Origin: an uncultured Clostridia bacterium
GTDB lineage: Bacteria > Bacillota > Clostridia > Christensenellales > UBA1242
DNA length: 13,251 bases
Reading direction: 5' to 3'
Assembly (NCBI GenBank): GCA_947584775.1
Contig: CANPWT010000027.1
Span: forward strand, 1-13,251
Both the position numbers and the translations under genes were made by a program. Below the pieces are notes generated by a model. The model ran no database searches. It was not told the origin of the DNA and was given only the letters and a program-made list of their open reading frames with translations. Within the stretch, counting starts at the first letter, position 1; each line of letters opens with the position of its first letter. Of this stretch, positions 6,166 to 12,084 are shown one piece after another.

Positions 6166-6339
6166 CCTTTTGTGCGTTAGCACATAGCACGAAATATGAC
6201 ATCTGATTGGATTAAAATTATTTGCGGTGGGTAGTGGGTGGTTGACTGAAACTATTTGCTTTAGCAACTTGTTGAAGGCAAACTCACACTGCCTAACCGC
6301 ACCCAATTTTAAACTCCAACTGATTAATTAACCTCTTTG
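6166..6339. repeat. 174-bp foldback repeat, copy A, flanked by a 7-bp direct repeat
   Basis: This copy matches 6601-6774 in the same orientation with only about a dozen differences by hand alignment. A long imperfect inverted repeat (6201-6235 against 6287-6324) encloses an inner hairpin with TTGC-TTTA-GCAA. A separate small hairpin, TGTGC-GTTA-GCACA, lies near the left end. ATTAAAA occurs directly before (6159-6165) and directly after (6340-6346) the copy, as a target-site duplication would. No open reading frame is present, so if mobile it would be a non-autonomous, MITE-like element. Confidence 0.8.
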
Positions 6340-6600
6340 ATTAAAACAATTCGTTAGAGATTCACTCCATGCGCTACGCTTAGTCGGAATGACAGATAAA
6401 AGTTAGTCTGTTTGTAAAAAAAAGCGATAACAAAAAAATCTGCACATTAAACCTGGTTCATGAAAAAATTTTTAATTATATAAATTTACCTTTGCAAATA
6501 TAATATAAATTGTTTTTTAGTATGATTTTTTTACAACCTTAACTTTAAGTTTTGACTACACCGCAAATTTGTATACTACTTATATTTTTATATAATATTA
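6340..6600. other. Spacer between the two 174-bp repeats, with a REP-like module at 6352-6400
   Basis: No gene is seen here. At its left end is a less AT-rich module with GAGATTCACTCC, GCGCTACGCTTAG and TCGGAATGACAG (about 6352-6400). It resembles the short dispersed palindromic repeats of the form GATTC...GAATGAC that occur in many bacterial genomes. The remainder (6400-6600) is AT-rich without features I can support. Confidence 0.45.
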
Positions 6601-6774
6601 CCTTTTGTGCGTTAGCACACATCACTAAATATGACATCTGATTGGATTAAAATTATTTGCGGTGGGCAGTGGGGGTTTGACTGAAACTATTTGCTTTAGC
6701 AACTTGTTGAAGGCAAACTCACACTACCTAACCGCACTAACATTTTAAACTCCAACTGATTAATTATCTCTTTG
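6601..6774. repeat. 174-bp foldback repeat, copy B, overlapping the 3' end of the LRR gene
   Basis: This second copy has the same internal hairpins and arms (6636-6670 against 6722-6760). Its right end runs into the neighbouring gene: the last four codons (CAA AGA GAT AAT) and the TAA stop of the LRR protein come from the repeat. No flanking direct repeat is seen, unlike copy A. The changes between copies lie partly in loops and at facing stem positions, but I could not score covariation reliably by eye. Confidence 0.8.
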
Positions 6775-7842
6775 GGACATTGGATAAATTAAATTAGCAT
6801 ATTGTTTTAGCACCGAATTGGTTTTGTAGTTATCCTCGCTGCCGTCTGGCACAAAAATTTTGTAATCGGTTTTGGTTACAGGGAAAGGCTGTGTTTTAAT
6901 TGATGCAGGCGGATATGCTGCTTCAAATATTATGCTTTTTAAAAACGATTCGGCTGGGTTTGTTTCTTCATTTAAATCAAAACAATAAGTGTTTAGCGTT
7001 TTAATTGTTTGCGGAATATAAATATTTTCGAACGAGCCGTTATAGTTAAACATGGTGCCAATAGTTGTAACCGTTTTAGGCGGTTTAAAATCGCACTTAA
7101 AGTTGATGTTTTGAACAAGCGCGCTAGGCAAGGTTGCGCCGGTATATTCCGAGATGTCCAAAAAGTTTAATGTTGCCCTTTTATCCACACAACTAAAAGA
7201 ACTTTCGCCAACGCCTACGCCTGCGTTTATTTTTATGCCTGTGTTGTGTATGCCCGTGTTTGCAAACGCACTAGAACCGATAATTTTAATTGTTTCTGGC
7301 AAATGGTCTAGGCAATCAATTGATGTTGAATTAAACGCGTGCGTGCTTACTCTGGTTACCTTGGAATCTACAAAATCTGGGAATACTGCACTGTCCGCAT
7401 TGTAAAAAGCGTATTCTCGAATTTCGGAAATATTTTGATGAATATACACCGTGATTGGGTTACGGTTAAGATAAAATAAATAGTTTTTTATCACCGTCAT
7501 ATCGTCTGGAAAATGCACATACATCATTTTGTCTGTTGTGTGTGAATTTGAACCTGTTACCATAAATAAATTTACAACATCTTCATCGGTGTAAGTTGCT
7601 TTTAGCGTGCCTGTTTTAATTCCGTCATCGCCCGCATAAAAAGTTTTACCCTCCAAAACATCTGCTGCTGTTGCAGTTGCATCGCTTACATCCGTGCCGC
7701 TGTTAAGCGGTATTGAATTTATGCCCTCGGTAATTTCGCTTGGGCTTACATTAAGGTTTTTAACAACAACTGTTCCACCCTTGCTTTCAACCGCCGTTTT
7801 TTGTTCTTGTAAAATTTGTTTTAAACTATCTAAATTGCTCAT
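6760..7842 (-). CDS. BspA-type leucine-rich-repeat protein with phage-tail-like N-terminal motif
   Basis: The 360-residue protein has no signal peptide or membrane helix. Residues 1-45 are a short helical/polar start. Residues 52-80 carry DVSDATATAADVLEGKTFYA followed by GDDGIKTGTL, a motif common in phage tail and fibre proteins of Bacillota. Residues 105-330 form irregular LRR_5/BspA repeats (AFYNAD, HAFNSTS, SSAFANTG, SSFSCVD). The end IFVPDGSEDNYKTNSVLKQY followed by ANLIYP is the usual closing motif of such proteins. AGGAGG lies 4 nt before the ATG and overlaps the stop of the small upstream gene. The final four codons come from repeat copy B. The protein may mediate binding in a phage-derived particle or surface context. 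No other phage structural genes are nearby, so this remains inference. Confidence 0.75.
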   Translation of the reverse strand: MSNLDSLKQILQEQKTAVESKGGTVVVKNLNVSPSEITEGINSIPLNSGTDVSDATATAADVLEGKTFYAGDDGIKTGTLKATYTDEDVVNLFMVTGSNSHTTDKMMYVHFPDDMTVIKNYLFYLNRNPITVYIHQNISEIREYAFYNADSAVFPDFVDSKVTRVSTHAFNSTSIDCLDHLPETIKIIGSSAFANTGIHNTGIKINAGVGVGESSFSCVDKRATLNFLDISEYTGATLPSALVQNINFKCDFKPPKTVTTIGTMFNYNGSFENIYIPQTIKTLNTYCFDLNEETNPAESFLKSIIFEAAYPPASIKTQPFPVTKTDYKIFVPDGSEDNYKTNSVLKQYANLIYPMSQRDN

Positions 7843-7850
7843 ACATCCTC

Positions 7851-8012
7851 CTAATAGTTTCCTTGCAAAATATTTTCAACTTCGTCTAATATATAATTAC
7901 CTTTTAATATAAAGTCTAGTTCGTTATTTATTAATAAAAGCGAATAATATTTTTCTAATTTTTTTTCTAATTGAAGTAAACGTTTTATAACATCGTCAAG
8001 ATTATCTTTCAT
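7851..8012 (-). CDS. Small protein of 53 residues, upstream partner of the LRR gene
   Basis: This short frame runs from ATG at 8012 to TAG at 7851. AGGAG lies about 6 nt before the ATG, and the stop codon overlaps the AGGAGG ribosome site of the LRR gene, which strongly suggests an operon with coupled translation. The product begins MKDNLDDVIKRLLQLEKKLE and is mostly helical with heptad-like Leu/Ile spacing over residues 5-30, so a short coiled coil is plausible. It has no signal peptide, membrane helix or cysteine. I do not recognise a family. Its position ahead of a phage-tail-like LRR protein hints at a chaperone, assembly or connector role, but that is speculation. Confidence 0.65.
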   Translation of the reverse strand: MKDNLDDVIKRLLQLEKKLEKYYSLLLINNELDFILKGNYILDEVENILQGNY

Positions 8013-8112
8013 AGTGCTCTCCTACCCAAAGTTTAACAACAAATATTTAAAAATGAGCCAAAAACTGCCAAAAGCAAACTTTTTAATTGTTTTAAAAAGA
8101 ACTAATAAACAT

Positions 8113-8141
8113 TTGCAAAATTTTTTTTACTATGCTAAAAT
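8113..8141 (+). promoter_or_regulatory. Sigma-A-type promoter for the four-helix membrane protein gene
   Basis: TTGCAA (8113-8118), a 17-nt spacer and TAAAAT (8136-8141) with a TG one base before the -10. It lies 24 bases before the start codon, in a divergent intergenic region shared with the small LRR-partner gene. Confidence 0.72.
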
Positions 8142-8165
8142 GAAATAACTTTTAAGAGGTAGGTT

Positions 8166-8711
8166 ATGACAAAAAATTTAAAACTTTCGTTTATTTTATG
8201 TTTAATTTTATCGGGCGTGGTTGTTGCTTGGCACTCAATGATGGGCTTTTGGGGCGCTGGCATAAACTTTGTTGCCATGCTAACTTTGGCAAGCATAATG
8301 CTAATTATTTGCCTAACAGACGGCAAAACAAAATCCCGCTTTTTAGATTTATTTATTATAAGTTGCGTGTTTGTTGGGTTGGAATTTTTAATTTATTTGG
8401 TGTTCGAATTTAACATTGGCGATTTGAATACAAAATATGTGTTTTTCGTTTTTCAAAATGTATATTCTGTTTTGGGTTTGCTGTTCTTTGCTTACACAAT
8501 CTTTAGGTTTGTGGTTGAAGCCAAAGAGGCACGCATCCCATTTGTTGAAGCATTGCTAGGGAACAGAAAATCTAACAAAAAAAATAAAAAGGAACTTAAA
8601 AACGGCAGCCTTATAGAAAAACCTAATGTGGAGGCAGAAACCTCCGAGCAAGAAAATGCTCCGTCCACCACACAAAATGCCGTTGATAGCGAGGAAAATA
8701 AAGAGGAATAA
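8166..8711 (+). CDS. Four-helix membrane protein with charged cytoplasmic tail, function unknown
   Basis: The 181-residue protein has four hydrophobic segments (about 7-25, 32-51, 59-81 and 90-117), joined by short loops. A long polar tail (120-181) is first Lys/Asn-rich (NRKSNKKNKKELKNGS) and then Glu/Thr/Ser-rich, ending in acidic residues. By the positive-inside rule both termini should be cytoplasmic. The ATG is preceded by AAGAGG. A promoter at 8113-8141 and a terminator at 8761-8783 make it a single-gene unit. I recognise no catalytic motif or named family, and the tail is low-complexity. It could be a scaffold, but no function can be inferred. Confidence 0.82.
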   Translation: MTKNLKLSFILCLILSGVVVAWHSMMGFWGAGINFVAMLTLASIMLIICLTDGKTKSRFLDLFIISCVFVGLEFLIYLVFEFNIGDLNTKYVFFVFQNVYSVLGLLFFAYTIFRFVVEAKEARIPFVEALLGNRKSNKKNKKELKNGSLIEKPNVEAETSEQENAPSTTQNAVDSEENKEE

Positions 8712-8760
8712 CCTCACATCATTTGCTTTTGTTAAAATACATACAAATTATAAAAAACAG

Positions 8761-8783
8761 GGAGGGCAAAACCTCCTTTTTTT
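8761..8783 (+). terminator. Intrinsic terminator after the four-helix membrane protein gene
   Basis: GGAGG (8761-8765), a 6-nt loop and CCTCC (8772-8776) are followed by seven T (8777-8783). It lies about 50 nt after the stop codon. Confidence 0.87.
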
Positions 8784-8840
8784 GTTACAATCATTTAGCA
8801 ATAATTTTTAAAACTTAAATGTGTGTGAAAATACACGCTC

Positions 8841-9215
8841 TATTAATATGGAATTATATTAATAAAATACATTATGGTTTTAAGCGTGCAAAAATTATGT
8901 TTATAAGGTATTACATTAATAAAAAACATTCTTTGTTTTTAATGACCAAAAAACACATTATTTACAAAAAAAATATTTATACATTTTTGAACGAGCAAAA
9001 CCTATATTAATAAGAAATTATATTAATAAAATTTATTATACATTTTAAATAAACAAAAAATTTATTTCAACAAATTTTATATTCCACATTTAAACGAGCA
9101 AAAAATCTATTTACAAAAAATTAAATATACCCCCATTTCAAGCGGAAACATTTTAAATATAAAAATTAACCTATACTTATATTATATATATTCAAATTTA
9201 AGCGGGCAAATTATA
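8841..9215. repeat. AT-rich array of degenerate repeats of about 50 bp
   Basis: This region without genes carries about seven diverged copies of a unit resembling TTTTAAGCGNGCAAAAATNT. The cores are near 8881, 8937, 8988, 9046, 9091, 9139 and 9199, at spacings of 45-60 bp. A longer shared block, TATTAATA.GAAATTATATT then AATAAAAT, occurs at about 8841 and 9004. The last unit runs into the 3' end of the VanW-family gene. Repeats are neither exact nor regularly spaced, so it is not CRISPR. A 63-codon frame at 8819-9010 has no ribosome site and looks accidental. Confidence 0.55.
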
Positions 9216-10547
9216 ATTAAAATCTAGCGGGAAATAGCAAATTGGTTTAACCCGCTTTTGATTGCCATACATTTTTACCGTGTTTTGTGGCTTGAATTTG
9301 TCAAAACGCAAAAGTTGTTTATCTATAAGTTGGCCGTTTAAATAGCACTCTCGGTACGACTTTACTTCCATCCCCGCATGACCAGGTTTTAAAATGAAAA
9401 ATTCGTCCTCGTAGCACACTTTGTTTGTATATTCGTTATTTTCGTCCTTTAAAATTTCCTCGCCAGGCGGAGTGGTTGAAACGATTTCGTTTGTAAGGCG
9501 ATACGATTTGCCCATTAGACTTTCGCCAAAAATTCTTATTCTCGCCTTGCCCGCGTTGTAGTTGGTTACGATTGTAATGTCTTCGCTTGTGTTGTTTTTA
9601 AATTTTAGGTCTGAACTGCCAAAATTTACCATTGCGTCAAACCCATATTTAACATATCCCACCTGACGCGAGTGTTTGTTGGCTTCAACAATTTCTAGCC
9701 CAGAAAGGAGCGCGGAATTGTATAGCGTGGTGGAAACTTGGCACACTCCGCCACCCAAGCCGTCCACATACTCGTTGTTTACAATAATTTTTGCCTCGCG
9801 GTAGCCGTTGTCTTTACTCCGCCTACCCACCGTGTTGTTAAACGAAAAAATTTGGTTAGGTGCAATTTTTACCATGTTAAGCGTGGTTAACGCATTTTTG
9901 ATGTTGTGCTTTCTGTCGGTGCTGGAAGAGGAATAGTCAGTGGAAAAATCTGCACGCAAAAATTTATCTTTGCCCAAGTTTTGCGCGGTTATTTGCGGGT
10001 AAAATTTGTTTATGGGTATTTTAAATTTTAGTTGCAAGTTGTTTATGTATGCATTGTAAATTGTGTTGTATAGGGCGTTTTCGTCCAACTCTATGCCCAC
10101 CACTTCGGGCGTGATAAAAAAAACTTTTTCGCTGTTAGTGTTTACTTTCACGCTGGCATCTTTTGGCTTTACGCGTATTGTATCTTTAATGTTTTCTATT
10201 GTTTTATTAAGGTCGGGGAAAATATAGTTTAGCGCTATGCTTTTATCTAACCCAACTTCAATTAAATGTTGCAAAAGTGCCTGCCTATCTTTATGCGTGC
10301 CAAAGCGATTATATTTGTTAATTTCGTAATTTATATCAAAACGGGGATGCTTTTTTATGTGCTTGTTCAGTTTGTAGTTAAAAACTAAATTGTTGTAATT
10401 AAATTCTAATTGTTCGCCAACATCGTTTTCTAGAGCCGCGCTTGCATGACAAGAAATGGAAAAATTAAGTTTACTAACCAGCAAGCCGGTGCAACCAAAC
10501 AATAAAATTGAAAAAATTATAATAAAAGCGCACAATAATTTCTTCAT
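9198..10547 (-). CDS. VanW-family exported protein with peptidoglycan-binding-like domain
   Basis: The 449-residue protein starts with MKKLLCAFIIIFSILLFGC, a signal or anchor helix; FGC could be a weak lipobox, otherwise cleavage after CHASA is possible. Residues about 50-190 resemble the putative peptidoglycan-binding domain found in VanW-type proteins (VKPKDASVKVN and ITPEVVGIELDENAL). Residues about 198-340 are the VanW domain, with APNQIFSFNNTVGRR (229-243), the hallmark GGGVCQVSTTLYNSAL (265-280, Cys269) and ANKHSRQVGYVKYG (289-302). The end (about 375-428, SYRECYLNGQLIDKQLL) looks like a G5-type domain. VanW occurs in some vanB clusters, but its role is unknown, and the protein alone does not indicate vancomycin resistance. 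The ribosome site AGAGG is very close to the ATG. No terminator is seen downstream; the gene ends inside the repeat array. Confidence 0.9.
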   Translation of the reverse strand: MKKLLCAFIIIFSILLFGCTGLLVSKLNFSISCHASAALENDVGEQLEFNYNNLVFNYKLNKHIKKHPRFDINYEINKYNRFGTHKDRQALLQHLIEVGLDKSIALNYIFPDLNKTIENIKDTIRVKPKDASVKVNTNSEKVFFITPEVVGIELDENALYNTIYNAYINNLQLKFKIPINKFYPQITAQNLGKDKFLRADFSTDYSSSSTDRKHNIKNALTTLNMVKIAPNQIFSFNNTVGRRSKDNGYREAKIIVNNEYVDGLGGGVCQVSTTLYNSALLSGLEIVEANKHSRQVGYVKYGFDAMVNFGSSDLKFKNNTSEDITIVTNYNAGKARIRIFGESLMGKSYRLTNEIVSTTPPGEEILKDENNEYTNKVCYEDEFFILKPGHAGMEVKSYRECYLNGQLIDKQLLRFDKFKPQNTVKMYGNQKRVKPICYFPLDFNYNLPA

Positions 10548-10606
10548 ACCTCTATTATGTGCAAAATCGACAAAATTTTACATATTTAGAAATTTTAAAC
10601 CGCTTG

Positions 10607-10635
10607 TTGACAAACCCATGTTATTTTTGTAAACT
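10607..10635 (+). promoter_or_regulatory. Sigma-A-type promoter for rmuC
   Basis: Perfect TTGACA (10607-10612), a 17-nt spacer and TAAACT (10630-10635), 17 bases before the ATG. It lies in the 105-bp gap shared with the divergent VanW-family gene, for which no clear promoter could be picked. Confidence 0.82.
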
Positions 10636-10652
10636 TAAAAAAAGAGGTGAAT

Positions 10653-11921
10653 ATGGAGATTGTTATTGCGGCATCAATATTTGGCGTAGTTTGGCTGCTA
10701 ACCACCATTGTTTTTGTGGTTATGTATAAAAATAAGCAGACAAAACCTGGGGAAGAAAAAAATATAAAACCGCTTTTAGATAACCAAAAAGAGCAAAATT
10801 TAATGCTTAACAATATGCTAATGCAGGCGCTTAAAAACAGTGAAATTGCAACGCAAAACACCATAAACAATTTAACCGTTGTGCAAAAGCAAGAGTTCGA
10901 TTCCATTTCTAAACGCGTGGACGAATTAACCACCCGCAACGAGCAACGCATTGAAAAACTTACAAGCGATGTTAACCACAATCTTTCCAACCTGCGAACA
11001 GAAAACGAAAAAGCGCTGGAAAAAATGCGGGAAACAGTGGACGAAAAACTTAACACCTCGCTCTCTCAACGCCTGAACGATAGTTTTTCTAAAATTCAAC
11101 AAAGTTTGGAAAGTGTAAACTTGGGTTTAGGGGAAATGCGCAGCCTTGCCACCGGCGTGGGTGACCTTAAAAAAATGCTTTCCAATGTAAAAGTTAGGGG
11201 CGGCTGGGGTGAAGTTATGCTTGGCACACTTTTAGAGCAAATTCTAGCCCCAAACCAATATCTTGCCCAAGTGCAAGTAAAACGCAACAGCAAAGAGCGC
11301 GTGGATTTTGTTATAATTTTACCCGGCAAGGACGAACACAATGTGTATTTGCCAATAGATAGCAAATTTCCGCTTGAAGATTACACCCGCCTTGTAGAAG
11401 CGTCCGACACCCTTAATAAAGACCTTATTGAAAAGGCACAAAAACAACTGTTAAAACGCATTAAAGAAGAAGCAAAATCCATTAAAGAAAAATACATATC
11501 CGTGCCTGAAACCACCGATTTTGCCATTATGTTTTTGCCCATTGAAGGCTTGTATGCCGAAGTTGTGCGCGATGTTGAACTTATGGAAACATTGCAAAAC
11601 CAATACAAAATTATTGTTGCCGGGCCAACCACTTTAACCGCCCTTTTAAACAGTTTGCAAATGGGTTTTAGAACACTTAGCATAGAAAAACGCAGCAGCG
11701 AACTTTGGCAACTTCTTTCCACTTTTAAGCAGGAATTTGAACGTTTTGTGGATTTATTAACAAAAACACAATCTAAAATTGGCGAGGCAAACCAAACTAT
11801 TGAACAAGCAACAAAATCTAGCCGCAAAATTGCCAAAAAATTGGGCGATGTTTCCGACAGCGTTGGCATAGAATACAACTCCCCCGCTAACGGCGACAAG
11901 GACGATGAAAATAAAAATTAA
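10653..11921 (+). CDS. rmuC: DNA recombination protein RmuC
   Basis: RmuC proteins are membrane-anchored with a PD-(D/E)XK-like nuclease fold. In Escherichia coli RmuC limits inversions at short inverted repeats, but its biochemical activity is not firmly established. The 422-residue protein has one N-terminal helix (about 4-25), a long coiled coil (about 45-165) and the conserved core: GGWGEVMLGTLLEQ (183-196, Glu187), ERVDFVIILPG (215-225, Asp218), LPIDSKFPLEDY (233-244, Asp236 and Lys238) and FLPIEGLYAEV (294-304), plus IIVAGPTTLTALLN (320-333). The C-terminus is a second coiled coil and a charged tail. The ATG at 10653 is chosen because AGAGG lies 5 nt upstream; the in-frame GTG at 10647 overlaps that site. 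Its promoter and terminator make it a single-gene unit. Confidence 0.94.
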   Translation: MEIVIAASIFGVVWLLTTIVFVVMYKNKQTKPGEEKNIKPLLDNQKEQNLMLNNMLMQALKNSEIATQNTINNLTVVQKQEFDSISKRVDELTTRNEQRIEKLTSDVNHNLSNLRTENEKALEKMRETVDEKLNTSLSQRLNDSFSKIQQSLESVNLGLGEMRSLATGVGDLKKMLSNVKVRGGWGEVMLGTLLEQILAPNQYLAQVQVKRNSKERVDFVIILPGKDEHNVYLPIDSKFPLEDYTRLVEASDTLNKDLIEKAQKQLLKRIKEEAKSIKEKYISVPETTDFAIMFLPIEGLYAEVVRDVELMETLQNQYKIIVAGPTTLTALLNSLQMGFRTLSIEKRSSELWQLLSTFKQEFERFVDLLTKTQSKIGEANQTIEQATKSSRKIAKKLGDVSDSVGIEYNSPANGDKDDENKN

Positions 11922-11950
11922 AAAAGCCTTTTAAAAGGCTTTTATTTATT
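11922..11950 (+). terminator. Intrinsic terminator after rmuC, possibly bidirectional
   Basis: AAAAGCCTT, loop TTAA and AAGGCTTTT (11922-11943) form a perfect 9-bp stem that begins directly after the stop codon, followed by a T-rich tail. A-rich sequence on the left gives a T run on the minus strand too, so it could also stop the converging LRR gene. Confidence 0.85.
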
Positions 11951-11960
11951 TTATATTCGC

Positions 11961-12084
11961 TTATTTTATTAGTGTTTATTACTGTTTTTATTCTCTTGTT
12001 TTTTTATTCTTCTTAATTTATTAGTGTTTTTATTCTGCTAGTTTTTTTATTCCACTTAATGTATTAGTGTTTTTTTTGCATAAT
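11961..12084. repeat. T-rich degenerate tandem repeat between converging genes
   Basis: About two and a half units share ATTAGTGTTT..., TTTTTATTCT and TTTTTTTATTC..CTTAAT. The ATTAGTG cores lie at 11968, 12020 and 12063, giving spacings of 52 and 43 bp. The plus strand is almost entirely T and A. It fills the gap between the rmuC terminator and the stop of the LRR gene. No gene is seen in it. Confidence 0.55.

Noticed and set aside
6166..6774. Composite transposon or insertion sequence bounded by the two 174-bp repeats
   Set aside because: The 261 bp between the copies encodes nothing, the copies are in direct orientation without terminal inverted repeats, and no transposase is present.
6760..7842. 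Intact prophage
   Set aside because: Only the LRR protein and the small upstream gene look phage-like. Neighbouring genes are sporulation, envelope and repair genes, and no integrase, capsid, terminase or lysis gene is seen.
8819..9010. A 63-codon plus-strand frame rich in Lys, Ile, Asn and Tyr
   Set aside because: No ribosome site precedes it, it lies after a terminator, and its content follows from the AT-rich degenerate repeat.
8841..9215. Possible CRISPR array
   Set aside because: Repeat cores are short, diverged and unevenly spaced, the intervening DNA is itself related, and no cas gene is present.
9198..10547. Vancomycin resistance determinant
   Set aside because: VanW-family proteins are widespread in Bacillota without resistance, and no vanA/B ligase, vanH or vanX gene is in the window.
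10595..11056. Minus-strand frames of 89-172 codons opposite rmuC
   Set aside because: They are Ser/Phe/Leu-rich antisense shadows of the conserved rmuC coding sequence and have no ribosome sites that I could see.
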